Assembly (NCBI GenBank): GCA_003241785.1 | Contig: QFPW01000011.1 | Location: forward strand, 1 to 64,000 | DNA from: Rhodovulum sulfidophilum | GTDB taxonomy: Bacteria > Pseudomonadota > Alphaproteobacteria > Rhodobacterales > Rhodobacteraceae | Reading direction: 5' to 3' | Length of the DNA: 64,000 nt | Shown: positions 34,990 to 47,266 of the stretch, in pieces | How the letters are laid out: the number at the start of each line of letters is the position of its first letter | Position numbering within the stretch: position 1 is the first letter of the stretch | Position numbers and translations under genes: made by a program | The notes under the pieces: generated by a model | The model's input: only the letters and a program-made list of their open reading frames with translations | What the model was told of the DNA's origin: nothing | Databases searched by the model: none

Positions 34990-36255
34990 ATGCCCAGCTC
35001 CTCGACGCGACGCCCCTCCGGCGGGGAGGGCGGGTTGCCGCTCGGGCGCGGGCTCGACCTGCGCGGCGGCCGCCCGGTCTGGAGCCCCTACCGCGCGCCG
35101 CGGGTTCCCTCCGGCAAGCTCACGCGCGACGTCACGACCGATGTCCTCGTCATCGGCATGGGCATCTCGGGGGCGATGATCGCCGAGGCGCTGACCGCCG
35201 AGGGCCACGCCGTCGTGATGATCGACCGCCGCGGCCCGATCGAGGGCTCGACCGCCGCCACCACCGCGCTCGTCCAGTACGAGATCGACACGCCGCTCAC
35301 CCGGCTGGTGCGCCGCGTTGGGCGCGAGCGCGCCGAGCGCGCCTGGCGCCGCTCGCGCCTCGCGGTCGCCAATCTCGGGGCGCGGATCGAGGAGCTCGGC
35401 ATCCGCTGCGACCTCGCGACCCGGCCCTCGCTCTATCTCGCGGGCGACCAGCTCAGCGGCTCGGGCCTGCGCGCCGAGGCCGAGGCGCGGCGCGCGATCG
35501 GCATCGAGGCGCGCTACCTGACCGAGGGCGCGCTGCGCGAGCGGTTCGGCATCGCGGGCGGCGGGGCGATCGTCAGCCCCGGCAATCTCGCGCTCGACCC
35601 GCGCAAGCTCGCCGCCGGGCTGATGCGCGCGGCGATCGCCCGCGGCGCCCGCGCCTATGCCCCGGCGGAGGCGCTCGACTTCAAGCGCGCCCCCGGGGCG
35701 CTGCGCGTCGAGACCGCGGGAGGGCCGGTGATCACCGCGAAACACGCGGTGCTCGCGACCGGCTACGAGCTCGCGGCGATCGTGCCCTCGGACCGGCACC
35801 AGATCATCTCGACCTGGGCGATCGCCACCGCGCCGCAGAAGGCGCGGATCTGGCCCGAGGCGGCGCTGATCTGGCAGGCGGCGGAGCCCTATCTCTATCT
35901 CCGCGCGACCGCCGACGGCCGGGTGATCTGCGGCGGCGAGGACGAGGCGCTGCGCGATCCGGACGCGCGGGACGCGCTTATCGGCGCGAAGGCGGCGCGG
36001 CTCTCGGAAAAGCTCGGGAAGCTGATGCCCGGGCTCGACCCGACGCCGGAATTCGCCTGGTCGGGCTTCTTCGGCGAGAGCATGACCGGCCTGCCGCTCA
36101 TCACCCGTCTGCCCGGCCATCCGCGGGTCCACGCCGTGCTCGGCGCCGGCGGCAACGGCATCACCTTCTCGCGCATCGCGGCCGAGCTGATCGCGACCGA
36201 GCTGCGCGGCGACCGCGACGCGGACGCCGGCGTGTTTCGCGCCAGCGGCGACTGA
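34990..36255 (+). CDS. FAD-dependent oxidoreductase (DAO family)
   Basis: A 421-residue flavoprotein. The dinucleotide-binding motif VLVIGMGISGAMIAEAL lies at about residues 52-68, after a basic, Pro/Gly-rich leader of about 45 residues without a clear signal peptide. The motif ends in the acidic VVMIDRR. The substrate-side pattern GSTAATTALVQYEIDTPL and the C-terminal GAGGNGITFSRIAAELIA fit the D-amino-acid oxidase/glycine oxidase-like superfamily. AAGGA precedes the start. It begins 56 bases after pyc. The substrate cannot be inferred. Confidence 0.85.
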   Translation: MPSSSTRRPSGGEGGLPLGRGLDLRGGRPVWSPYRAPRVPSGKLTRDVTTDVLVIGMGISGAMIAEALTAEGHAVVMIDRRGPIEGSTAATTALVQYEIDTPLTRLVRRVGRERAERAWRRSRLAVANLGARIEELGIRCDLATRPSLYLAGDQLSGSGLRAEAEARRAIGIEARYLTEGALRERFGIAGGGAIVSPGNLALDPRKLAAGLMRAAIARGARAYAPAEALDFKRAPGALRVETAGGPVITAKHAVLATGYELAAIVPSDRHQIISTWAIATAPQKARIWPEAALIWQAAEPYLYLRATADGRVICGGEDEALRDPDARDALIGAKAARLSEKLGKLMPGLDPTPEFAWSGFFGESMTGLPLITRLPGHPRVHAVLGAGGNGITFSRIAAELIATELRGDRDADAGVFRASGD

Positions 36256-36327
36256 GCGCGCGCTTGCCCGGGTCCCGGCGGACGGCTAGGACGAAGGCAT
36301 GACTTCCTCGGAGAGGCCGCGCCCGCC

Positions 36328-37425
36328 ATGACCGACACAAGACGGATCAATCTCGCTTTGCAGGGCGGGGGATCGCACGGGGCCCTCACCTGGGGCGTCC
36401 TCGACCGGCTGCTCGAGGATCCGCGGCTCGCGATCAGCGAGATCAGCGGCACCAGCGCCGGGGCGATGAACGCGGTGGCGCTCGCCGACGGCTATCGGCG
36501 CGGCGGTCGCGAGGGCGCGCGGGACTCGCTGGCGCGGTTCTGGAAGGCGGTCAGCGATTCGACGCGCTACTCGCCGATCCAGCGCGGGATCTGGGACCGG
36601 ATCGCCGGGCGCTACAGCCTCGACTATTCGCCCGGCTATCTGATGATGGAAAGCCTCGGACGGGTGTTCTCGCCCTACGAGCTCAATCCGCTCGGGCTCA
36701 ATCCGCTGCGCGACCTGCTGCTCGCCAACGTCGATTTCACCAATGTGAACGCCTGCCCGGACATCCACGTCCACGTGACGGCGACGAACGTGCGCACAGG
36801 CCGGGCGAAGATCTTCTCGCAGGGCGAGGTCTCGGCCGAGGCGGTGCTGGCCTCCGCCTGCCTGCCGCAGATGAGCCCGGCGGTCGAGATCGACGGCGAG
36901 GCCTACTGGGACGGCGGCTTCTCCGGCAACCCGGCGCTGCAGCCGCTGGTCGAGAGCGACGTCTCGGACGTGATGATCGTGCAGATCAACCCCGTCATCC
37001 GCCACGCGGTGCCGCGCAGCGCGCGCGAGATCATCAACCGCGTCAACGAGATCAGCTTCAACTCGAGCCTGCTGAAGGAGCTCCGGACCTTCAACCTGCT
37101 GCAGCGCGCCATGGTGCTCGAAGGGGTGACGCCGGGCGTGAAGCGCTCGGCCTTTCTCCATCTCATCCATGTCGACGACGAGGTGCAGGACCTCGAGGCC
37201 TCGAGCAAGCTCAACGCCGAATGGGGCTATCTCCAGCTGCTGTTCGATCGCGGCCGCCGCTGGGCCGACACCTGGCTCGAATCGAATTTCGACGCGATCG
37301 GGCGGCGCTCGACCTTCGATCTCGACGACCTCTTCGAGGAGCCGAAGCTGCGCCCGAAGGGCACGCGGCGCCTCGTCGAGATGGAGGGGGAGCCCGTCAA
37401 GCGCCGCCGGCGCCGTTCCGGCTGA
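36328..37425 (+). CDS. Patatin-like phospholipase
   Basis: A 365-residue serine hydrolase of the patatin family, which cleaves acyl chains from lipids. The oxyanion-hole motif is LQGGGSHGALTWGVLDRL (about residues 11-28). The nucleophile elbow is ISGTSAGAMNAV with the catalytic Ser about residue 43. The catalytic Asp lies in YWDGGFSGNPAL. No signal peptide is visible, so it is probably cytoplasmic or peripheral. The C-terminus is basic (RRRRRSG). Its last 29 bases overlap the convergent nnr gene on the opposite strand. The lipid substrate is unknown. Confidence 0.9.
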   Translation: MTDTRRINLALQGGGSHGALTWGVLDRLLEDPRLAISEISGTSAGAMNAVALADGYRRGGREGARDSLARFWKAVSDSTRYSPIQRGIWDRIAGRYSLDYSPGYLMMESLGRVFSPYELNPLGLNPLRDLLLANVDFTNVNACPDIHVHVTATNVRTGRAKIFSQGEVSAEAVLASACLPQMSPAVEIDGEAYWDGGFSGNPALQPLVESDVSDVMIVQINPVIRHAVPRSAREIINRVNEISFNSSLLKELRTFNLLQRAMVLEGVTPGVKRSAFLHLIHVDDEVQDLEASSKLNAEWGYLQLLFDRGRRWADTWLESNFDAIGRRSTFDLDDLFEEPKLRPKGTRRLVEMEGEPVKRRRRRSG

Positions 37426-38887
37426 GGAGCGCGCGCAGCACCGGGCGCAGCGCCGGGGCGAGATCCTCGGCGATGAGCCCGGGCCCGATCTCGTTCGCGG
37501 CGGCGCCGTGCATCCAGACCCCGGCGGCGGCGGCCTCGAAGGCCGGGACGCGCTGCGCGAGCAGCCCGCCGATGATCCCGGCGAGCACGTCGCCCGATCC
37601 CGCCGTCGCGAGCCAGGGCGGCGCGTTCGCATTGATCGCGAGCCGCCCGTCCGGCGCCGCGATCACCGTGTCCGAGCCCTTGAGCACGACGATCGCGCCC
37701 GACCGCGCCGCGGCGGCGCGCGCCCGCCCGGTCTTGCCCGCCACCGTCGCGAGATCGGGGAAGAGCCGCGCGAATTCGCCGTCATGCGGCGTCAGAACGA
37801 CCGGCGCGGCGCGGCCCCCGATCGCGTCGAACAGCGCCCCCGGCGCCTCGCGGAACTGGGTCAGCGCGTCGGCGTCGAGCACCAGCGCCGCGGGCGCCGC
37901 GAGCGCGGCTTGGGTCAGCGCGCGCGGCTCCGCGCCCGCGCCCATGCCGGGGCCGAGCACCGCGGCGGTGTAGCGCGGATCGGCGAGAAGGGCCGCGAGG
38001 TCCTCGGCCGTATCGGCGCGCGCCAGCATGACCGCCGTCAGATGCGCCGCGTTGACCATCAGCGCCGATCCCGGGCTCGCCAGCGTGACGAGCCCCGCGC
38101 CGGCGCGGAGCGCCGCGCCGGCGGCGAGCCGCGCCGCGCCGGTCCGGGTCGCGGGGCCGGAGACCACGGCGGCGTGGCCGCGGGTATATTTGTGCGCGGC
38201 GGGGCCGGGCCGCGGCAGGGCGTGGTCCCAGAGCGCCGGCGTGTTCTCGTGGCCCTCGATCCCGGTCTCGGCCAGCACCGTCTCGGGGATGCCGATCTGC
38301 GCCAGCTCGAGCGTGCCGCAGAGCGCGCGGCCCGGGGCGAGCAGGTGGCCCGGCTTCTTGCGGAAGAAGGTCACGGTCGCGTCGGCCTCGACGACGGGAC
38401 CGAGCGGCTGGCCGGTGTCCGCGTCGAGGCCGCTCGGCACGTCGACCGCGAGCACCGGGGCCCGGGCCGCGTTGACGGCGGCGACGATCGCCGCCGCCTG
38501 GCCTTCGAGCGGCCGGTCGAGGCCGACGCCGAACAGCGCGTCGACGATGACGGCGGAGCGGGGCAGCTCGGGGGTCGCGCGGATCGTCGGCCCGTCCCAG
38601 CGCGCGGCGGCGAGCGCCGCGTCGCCGCGCAATCGCGCGCGGTCGCCGAGCAGCGCCAGCGTCACGTCGCGCCCGGCGGCGGCGAGCAGGCGCGCCGCGA
38701 CGAAGCCGTCGCCGCCGTTGTTGCCCGGTCCCGCGAGCACCAGCACCGGCCCCGCCGGCGCGAGCGCCGCGGCCGCCGCGGCGACGGCGCGGCCGGCCGC
38801 CTCCATGAGCTCGATCCCCGGGGTGCCGGCGGCGATCGTGGCGGCGTCGGCCGCGCGCATCCGCGCCGCGCTCAGCAGTTCATGCAT
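37397..38887 (-). CDS. nnr: Bifunctional NAD(P)H-hydrate epimerase / ADP-dependent dehydratase
   Basis: A 496-residue repair enzyme for hydrated NADH and NADPH. The N-terminal half (about 1-210) is the epimerase, with GPGNNGGDGFVAARLL (about 53-68) and the DALFGVGLDRPL segment. The C-terminal half (about 225-490) is the ribokinase-like dehydratase, with LTPHDGEFARLF and TAGSGDVLAGIIGGLLAQ forming the ADP/substrate site. The two-domain arrangement is the usual one in bacteria. Its 5' end overlaps the end of the site-2 protease gene by eight bases, so the two are cotranscribed. Its 3' end overlaps the patatin-like gene on the other strand by 29 bases. Confidence 0.93.
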   Translation of the reverse strand: MHELLSAARMRAADAATIAAGTPGIELMEAAGRAVAAAAAALAPAGPVLVLAGPGNNGGDGFVAARLLAAAGRDVTLALLGDRARLRGDAALAAARWDGPTIRATPELPRSAVIVDALFGVGLDRPLEGQAAAIVAAVNAARAPVLAVDVPSGLDADTGQPLGPVVEADATVTFFRKKPGHLLAPGRALCGTLELAQIGIPETVLAETGIEGHENTPALWDHALPRPGPAAHKYTRGHAAVVSGPATRTGAARLAAGAALRAGAGLVTLASPGSALMVNAAHLTAVMLARADTAEDLAALLADPRYTAAVLGPGMGAGAEPRALTQAALAAPAALVLDADALTQFREAPGALFDAIGGRAAPVVLTPHDGEFARLFPDLATVAGKTGRARAAAARSGAIVVLKGSDTVIAAPDGRLAINANAPPWLATAGSGDVLAGIIGGLLAQRVPAFEAAAAGVWMHGAAANEIGPGLIAEDLAPALRPVLRALLSRNGAGGA

Positions 38888-39578
38888 CGCTTCGCTCCCT
38901 GACCGGCGCCTCCCGGCGCGCCTCGCGGGTGGTGACCGCCCGCGCCTCGGCGCCGCCGGCGTACCAGACGAAGGCCGCGATCAGCACGAGGACCGGATTG
39001 TGGAGCGCGCCGTAGACCCCGAGGCCGACGGCGACGACCCGGCCGATCCAGGCGGCGATCCAGGTCGCGCGCGTCAGGCTCAGCCAGTGCCAGAGCACCG
39101 CGCGCAGCACCCGGCCGCCGTCCATCGGGAAGGCGGGCAGGAGGTTGAAGGCGGCGAGCAAAAGGTTCGCGTCGAGCAGCACGCCGACGAAGCCGCCCGC
39201 GCCGGGCAGTCCCGCGCGGAGCCAGAGCCAGAGCCCGGCCGCGATCGCCACGTTGACGAGCGGCCCGGCGATCGCGATCAGCAGCTCCTCGCGGGGCCGC
39301 GCCGGCATCGCCTCGAGCAGCGCCACGCCCCCGATCGGCAGCAGCGTGATCCGTCGGGTGCCGATCCCGAAGCGCCGCGCCGTCAGCGCGTGGCCGTATT
39401 CGTGCAGCAGCACGCAGAGAAAGAGCGCGAGCACGACCAGCGTCCAGTCGAGCACCGCCGCGAGGCTGTGCGACCCGCGCCAGGAGAGGAAGGCGACCCA
39501 GGCGATCAGGAGCGCGAAGCTCCAGTGCAGGAACACGTCGATTCCCGCGTAGCGCCCCAGTCTCAGCGCCCGTCTCAT
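38880..39578 (-). CDS. Site-2 protease family (M50) membrane metallopeptidase
   Basis: A 232-residue intramembrane zinc protease. The catalytic HEYGHAL lies in the second hydrophobic segment (about residues 59-65), and the third zinc ligand Asp in NLLPAFPMDGGRVLRA (about 140-155). Around five membrane segments are visible. There is no CBS or PDZ domain, unlike some M50 members, so it resembles the short SpoIVFB-type class of housekeeping proteases. AAGGAG precedes the start. It is the first gene of a short operon with nnr. The substrate is unknown. Confidence 0.9.
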   Translation of the reverse strand: MRRALRLGRYAGIDVFLHWSFALLIAWVAFLSWRGSHSLAAVLDWTLVVLALFLCVLLHEYGHALTARRFGIGTRRITLLPIGGVALLEAMPARPREELLIAIAGPLVNVAIAAGLWLWLRAGLPGAGGFVGVLLDANLLLAAFNLLPAFPMDGGRVLRAVLWHWLSLTRATWIAAWIGRVVAVGLGVYGALHNPVLVLIAAFVWYAGGAEARAVTTREARREAPVRERSDA

Positions 39579-39732
39579 GCTCCGATCTCCTTTCCGGCGC
39601 CCGGCCGCGGACTCACGCTTCCCCGCGGTAGCACAGTCTTCCGCCGAAGGGAAAATGCGGTCTCCCTTTCGGGCCGGACTTCCCTATGATCGCGCGCGGC
39701 GGAGCCGATCCGTCGCCGCCCGGGAACCGCGC

Positions 39733-42423
39733 TTGACCATCCGCAATCTCGATCTCGCCCTTCGGCCGCGTTCGGTCGCCGTGATCGGCGCCGGGCCGGA
39801 TCCGCGCTCGGTCGGCGGGCTCGTGCTCGCCAATATCCTCCGGGGCGGGTTCCAGGGCCCGGTCTGGCCGGTCAATCCCGCCCATGCCGAGATCGACGGG
39901 CTGCGCTGCTATCCCGATCTCGCCGCGCTGCCCGAGGCGCCGGGCCTCGCGGTGATCGCGACCCCGGCCGAGACGGTGCCGGGGCTCATCGCCGACCTCG
40001 GCGCGCGGGGCGGGCGGCTCGCGGTCGTGATGTCGGGCGGGCTCGGTCCGGAGACCGCGTCGCGCCAGGCGATGCTCGACGCGGCGCGGCCGCATCTTCT
40101 GCGCGTCATCGGCCCGTCGAGCGCCGGGCTGATCGTGCCCGCGGCGCGGCTCAACGCCAGCACCGCGCATATCGACGCGCCGCAGGGCCAGCTCGCGCTC
40201 CTGTCGCAATCGGCGGCGATCGCCTTCTCGATGCTCGACTGGGCGGCGGCGCGCGGGATCGGTTTCAGCCAGATCGTCTCGCTCGGCGAGATGGCCGACG
40301 TCGATGTCGGCGACTATCTCGACCTCCTGGCGGGCGAGGGCCGGACGCGGGCGATCCTCGTCTATCTCGAGAGCATTCCCGCCGCGCGCAAGTTCCTCTC
40401 GGCCGCGCGCGCGGTGTCGCGGCTGAAGCCGGTGATCGCGATCAAGGCCGGGCGCGAGGCGGCGGCGGCGCGCGCGGCCGCGACGCATACCGGCGTGCTC
40501 TCGGGGGCCGATCAGGTGGTCGAGGCCGCGCTGCGCCGGTCGGGCATCCTGCGGGTGCGCGGGCTCGCGGAGATGTTCTCGGCCGCCGAGACCGTGGCGC
40601 GGTTCCGACCGCTCGACCGCGCCCGGCTCGGGATCGTCACGAACGGCGGCGCGGCCGGCGTGCTCGCCGCCGACAGGCTGAGCGATGTCGGGGGCGAGCT
40701 CGCGGCGCTCGCGCCCGAGACGATCGCGCGGGTCGCGGGCGAGGTCGGCGCGCGCTGGAGCCGGTCGAACCCGGTCGACATCAACGGCGACGCCGGCGCC
40801 GAGGACTATCTCGCCGCGATGCGCGCGGTGGCGGGCGATCCGGGCGTCGACGTGGTGATGCCGATGAACTGCCCTTCCGGCCTCGTCTCCTCGGCCGAGG
40901 TGGCGCGCGCGGTGGCGCGCGAGGTTTCGCGCGGGATGATCGGCGGCAAGCCGGTGATCGCCTGCTGGCTCGGCGCCGCGACCGCCGCGGAGGCGCGCGG
41001 CATCCTGCGCGCGGCCGGCGTCGCCTCCTACGACAATCCGGGCGCCGCGGCGGCGGCGGTCTCGCATCTGACCAACTGGGGCAAGGCCCAGGCCGCGGTG
41101 CTGCGCGTGCCCGACCGCGCGGCCGAGGAGGCGCAGCGCGCGACGCCGGACGACGCCCGCGCGCGGGTCGCCGCGATCTTCGCCAAGGCGGCGGGCGAGG
41201 GGCGGCGGCTCCTGACCGAGCCCGAGGCCAAGGCGGCGCTCGCCGCCTATGGCGTTCCGTCGCCTGCCACGCGGATCGCGCGCGACGTCGGCGCGGTCCG
41301 CGCGATCGCCGAGGCGATGCTGCGCGAGGCGCCGCGTCTGGTGGTCAAGGTGATCTCGCACGAGGTGAGCCACAAATCCGAGGTGGGCGGCGTCGTGCTC
41401 GGCATCGCGACGGTCGAGGAGGCGGTCTCGGCGGCCGAGGGCATCGCCGAGCGGCTCGCCACCGCCGATCCGCCGGCGGTGCTCTCGGGATTCGCGCTGC
41501 AGCCGATGATCGACCGCGCCTCGGCGCATGAGCTCATCCTCGGCGTCGCGCGCGACCCGGTCTTCGGTCCGGTGATCCTGTTCGGCGCCGGCGGGGTCGC
41601 GGTCGAGGTGGTGCGCGACACCGCCGTGGCGCTGCCGCCGCTCGACGCGAGCCTCGCGCAGGACCTGATCGCCCAGACCCGGGTCTCGCGCCTGCTCGAA
41701 GGCTATCGCGGCATCCCGCCGGCCGACGGGGCCGCGATCCAGGGCGCGCTGATCGCGCTCTCGCATCTGATCGAGGATTTCCCCTGCCTGCGCGCGCTCG
41801 ACATCAACCCGCTGCTCGCCGACGCCCAGGGGGTGACGGTGCTCGACGCGCGCATCGAGATCGAGCCCGCCGATCTCGACCGGCGCGGGCCCAATCCCGA
41901 CCTCGCGATCCGGCCCTATCCGGCCGGCTGGCGCCGCGAGATCCAGCTTCGCGACGGGGTCTACACCATCCGGCCGATCCTGCCGGTCGACGCGACGCTC
42001 TATCCCGATTTCCACGCGCATCTCTCGGCCGAGGACATCCGGATGCGCTTCCTGGCGCCGCGGCGCTCGTTCAGCCAGACGCACGACCTGCGCCAGACCC
42101 AGCTCGACTATGACCGCGAGATGGCCTTCATCGCCATCGCCCCCTCGGGCGAGATGGCGGGGGTGTCGCGGCTGAGCGCCGATCCCGACAAGCGCTCGGC
42201 GGAATACGCGCTCCTGGTGCGCAGCGACATGAACGGCCGGGGCCTCGGCCGGGCGCTGATGGCGCTCCTGATCGAATACGCGCGGGCCGAGGGGCTGGAG
42301 CGGCTGGAGGGCATGGTGCTGGCCGGGAACCGCGGCATGCGGCGGCTGATCGAGTCGTTCGGCTTCACCGTCGCGATCATGCCCGAGGAGCCCGAGGTGA
42401 CAATGAGCGAGCTCATCCTCTGA
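39733..42423 (+). CDS. Pat-like acyl-CoA-ligase/GNAT fusion (protein lysine acetyltransferase type)
   Basis: A protein of 896 residues from TTG 39733. Order of domains: CoA-binding (about 8-130, RPRSVAVIGAGPDPRSVGG), succinyl-CoA-ligase-like (about 150-430, LLSQSAAIAFSMLDW and IKAGREAAAARAAATHTGVLSG), ATP-grasp (about 490-710, VVKVISHEVSHKSEVGGVVL) and C-terminal GNAT (about 740-896, with RSDMNGRGLGRALMALL). This is the layout of Salmonella Pat, which acetylates acetyl-CoA synthetase and other proteins. The start is uncertain: TTG gives the family N-terminus, while an in-frame ATG at 39655 has AAGGG upstream and would add 26 residues. It is divergent from the M50 gene. Confidence 0.87.
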   Translation: MTIRNLDLALRPRSVAVIGAGPDPRSVGGLVLANILRGGFQGPVWPVNPAHAEIDGLRCYPDLAALPEAPGLAVIATPAETVPGLIADLGARGGRLAVVMSGGLGPETASRQAMLDAARPHLLRVIGPSSAGLIVPAARLNASTAHIDAPQGQLALLSQSAAIAFSMLDWAAARGIGFSQIVSLGEMADVDVGDYLDLLAGEGRTRAILVYLESIPAARKFLSAARAVSRLKPVIAIKAGREAAAARAAATHTGVLSGADQVVEAALRRSGILRVRGLAEMFSAAETVARFRPLDRARLGIVTNGGAAGVLAADRLSDVGGELAALAPETIARVAGEVGARWSRSNPVDINGDAGAEDYLAAMRAVAGDPGVDVVMPMNCPSGLVSSAEVARAVAREVSRGMIGGKPVIACWLGAATAAEARGILRAAGVASYDNPGAAAAAVSHLTNWGKAQAAVLRVPDRAAEEAQRATPDDARARVAAIFAKAAGEGRRLLTEPEAKAALAAYGVPSPATRIARDVGAVRAIAEAMLREAPRLVVKVISHEVSHKSEVGGVVLGIATVEEAVSAAEGIAERLATADPPAVLSGFALQPMIDRASAHELILGVARDPVFGPVILFGAGGVAVEVVRDTAVALPPLDASLAQDLIAQTRVSRLLEGYRGIPPADGAAIQGALIALSHLIEDFPCLRALDINPLLADAQGVTVLDARIEIEPADLDRRGPNPDLAIRPYPAGWRREIQLRDGVYTIRPILPVDATLYPDFHAHLSAEDIRMRFLAPRRSFSQTHDLRQTQLDYDREMAFIAIAPSGEMAGVSRLSADPDKRSAEYALLVRSDMNGRGLGRALMALLIEYARAEGLERLEGMVLAGNRGMRRLIESFGFTVAIMPEEPEVTMSELIL

Positions 42424-42522
42424 CGCCGTTGAAATCGCCGGGCGATTGGCGGTGCGCGTGACAGGATCGGGCGTGCTTTCCCGATTGCCTCGCCGCGCGC
42501 CCGCGACTAAGGTCGTAGGCGT

Positions 42523-42680
42523 CGGACAGGGAGAACGGCCCCGCGCCGTGCCGAAGGAGCAACCGCCCCGGAAACTCTCAGGCCCAAGGAACCGTCCGGC
42601 ATCGAAACTCTGGAGAGAGACGCGGGCGATGCCCGGGTCCGCCGACGGGATAACGATCTCAGGCGCAAGGACAGAGGGGG
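42523..42680 (+). promoter_or_regulatory. Tandem glycine riboswitch upstream of gcvT
   Basis: Two aptamers in series. The first (about 42523-42597) shows GGGAGAACGG, GTGCCGAAGGAGCAA and AAACTCTCAGGC then AAGGAACCGTCC. The second (about 42600-42680) shows CTCTGGAGAGA, GCCGACGGGATAAC and ATCTCAGGCGCAAGGACAGAG. These are the conserved core pieces of the glycine (gcvT) motif. The tandem form usually switches glycine cleavage genes on when glycine is high. A G/C-rich segment at 42689-42720 may be part of the expression platform; I did not resolve its folding. Confidence 0.93.
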
Positions 42681-42756
42681 CGCGAAACCGGCCCGGGGCA
42701 TCCGCCCGGGGCGCCCTGGACGCGCCATGCGAGGCCGCGTCCGACCAGGAGACGCG

Positions 42757-43917
42757 ATGCCCGGCGATCTGACCACCCCGCCCGAAGCCAGCGCCGAGGC
42801 GCCGCCCGCGCGCACCCCGATCCATGACCTGCATCTCGGGCTCGGGGCGCGGATGGTGACCTTCGCCGGCTACGAGATGCCGATCCAGTACCCGGCCGGC
42901 ATCCTGAAGGAGCATCTGCACACCCGCGCCGCCGCCGGCCTCTTCGACGTGAGCCACATGGGCCAGTTCGCGATCCGGCCGAAAGCGGGCGGGATAGAGG
43001 CGGCCGCGCGCGCCTTCGAGGCGCTGGTGCCGGTCGACGTGCTCGGCCTGCGCGAGGGCCGGCAGCGCTACGGCCTCTTCACCAACGCCGCGGGCGGGAT
43101 CGAGGACGACCTGATGTTCGCCAACCGCGGCGATCACCTGTTCGTCGTCGTGAACGCGGCCCGCAAGACGGCGGACACGGCGCTGATGGAGGCGGGGCTC
43201 GGCGGGACCTGCGAGATCGAACCGCTCGACCGCGGCCTCGTGGCGCTCCAGGGGCCGAAGGCCGCCGAGGTGCTGGCGCGGCTCGCGCCCGAGGCGGCGG
43301 CGATGCGCTTCATGGACGTGCGCGCGCTGACGCTCGCGGGGATCGAGGCGATCGTCTCGCGCTCGGGCTATACCGGCGAGGACGGGTACGAGATCTCCGT
43401 CCCGGCCGCGGACACCGCGCGGCTCGCCGAGGCGCTGCTCGCCGCCGAGGAGGTGCTGCCGATCGGGCTCGGCGCGCGCGACTCGCTCCGGCTCGAGGCC
43501 GGGCTCTGCCTCTACGGGCACGACATCGACCAGGAGACGACCCCGGTCGAGGCCGCGCTCGAATGGGCGATCCAGAAGGTCCGGCGCCGGGGCGGCGACC
43601 GCGCCGGCGGCTTCCCCGGCGCCGAGCGGATCCTCGAGGAGCTCGAGACCGGCGCCGAGCGCCGCCGCGTCGGGCTGCGGCCGGGCGGCCGGGCGCCGAT
43701 GCGCGAGGGGGTCGAGATCACCGAGGACGGCGCCACGGTCGGGATGATAACCTCGGGCGGCTTCGGGCCGAGCCTGAACGCCCCGGTCGCGATGGGCTAC
43801 GTGCCCACCCGCCTCGCGGGCAAGGGCACCGAGCTCGCGGCGATCCTGCGCGGGAAGCCCTTGCCAGTCACGGTTTCCTCGCTTCCATTCATCGCGCCCG
43901 GCTACAAGCGGGCCTGA
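42757..43917 (+). CDS. gcvT: Glycine cleavage system T protein (aminomethyltransferase)
   Basis: A 386-residue folate enzyme that takes the methylene group from the lipoyl arm of H protein, forming 5,10-methylene-THF and releasing ammonia. Family segments: PIHDLHLGLGARMVTFAGYEMPIQYPAG, AAAGLFDVSHMGQ, and VSRSGYTGEDGYEISVPA. GLGARDSLRLEAGLCLYGHDI and the C-terminal PVAMGYVP also fit. The ATG at 42757 has AGGAGA five bases upstream; an in-frame ATG ten codons earlier lacks a good site. It follows the riboswitch and heads gcvT-H-P. Confidence 0.95.
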   Translation: MPGDLTTPPEASAEAPPARTPIHDLHLGLGARMVTFAGYEMPIQYPAGILKEHLHTRAAAGLFDVSHMGQFAIRPKAGGIEAAARAFEALVPVDVLGLREGRQRYGLFTNAAGGIEDDLMFANRGDHLFVVVNAARKTADTALMEAGLGGTCEIEPLDRGLVALQGPKAAEVLARLAPEAAAMRFMDVRALTLAGIEAIVSRSGYTGEDGYEISVPAADTARLAEALLAAEEVLPIGLGARDSLRLEAGLCLYGHDIDQETTPVEAALEWAIQKVRRRGGDRAGGFPGAERILEELETGAERRRVGLRPGGRAPMREGVEITEDGATVGMITSGGFGPSLNAPVAMGYVPTRLAGKGTELAAILRGKPLPVTVSSLPFIAPGYKRA

Positions 43918-43940
43918 GACCCCCCGATACGGAGAGACGC

Positions 43941-44303
43941 ATGCTGAGATTCACCGAGGAGCACGAGTGGCTTCGACTGGATGGCGACGAGGTGACGGTC
44001 GGGATCACCGAACACGCCGCCGAGCAGCTGGGCGACCTCGTCTTCGTCGAACTGCCCGAGGAGGGGATCACCGTCGTCAAGGGCGACGACATCGTGACGA
44101 TCGAGAGCGTGAAGGCGGCGAGCGACATCGCGGCGCCGCTCGACGGGGTGATCACCGAGGTCAATCCGGCGATCGTCGCCAATCCCGCGCTCGTCAACGA
44201 CGATCCGATGGAAAACGGCTGGTTCTTCAAGATGACCCTGGCCGACGTCGGCGAGCTCGACTCGCTGATGGATGAGGAAGCCTATCAGGAATACATCGCC
44301 TAA
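43941..44303 (+). CDS. gcvH: Glycine cleavage system H protein
   Basis: A 120-residue lipoyl carrier that shuttles the aminomethyl group between P, T and L proteins. Lipoylation site Lys58 in VTIESVKAASD. The opening RFTEEHEWLRLDGDEVTVGITEHAAEQLGDLVFVELP and the closing GWFFKMTLAD are typical. GGAGAG precedes the start. It begins 23 bases after gcvT and ends 10 before gcvP. The length is slightly under the roughly 125-130 of many homologues. Confidence 0.96.
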   Translation: MLRFTEEHEWLRLDGDEVTVGITEHAAEQLGDLVFVELPEEGITVVKGDDIVTIESVKAASDIAAPLDGVITEVNPAIVANPALVNDDPMENGWFFKMTLADVGELDSLMDEEAYQEYIA

Positions 44304-44313
44304 GGGGGGCGCC

Positions 44314-47154
<2,841 letters not shown>

Positions 47155-47266
47155 CCGCCCGCGTCCCGAGGGGCGCGGGAATTAACCTGACGATTTTACT
47201 TGGTTTAATCGCGTCGCACGGCGCCGAAATCGTTAACAGAATCGGGTGCTCGACGCCCGGGTCAGG

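Noticed and set aside
39655..39732. N-terminal extension of the Pat-like protein from ATG 39655
   Set aside because: It has a plausible ribosome-binding site, but the extra 26 residues are Arg/Ser/Pro-rich and precede the position where the CoA-binding domain normally begins; I kept it as an alternative only.
39613..43521. A 1302-codon open frame on the minus strand
   Set aside because: It covers the Pat-like gene, the glycine riboswitch and part of gcvT in antisense and consists of Arg/Gly/Asp/His-rich shadow sequence typical of high-GC DNA. Similar long shadows occur opposite 5-oxoprolinase, pyc, gcvP, nuoG and nuoM.
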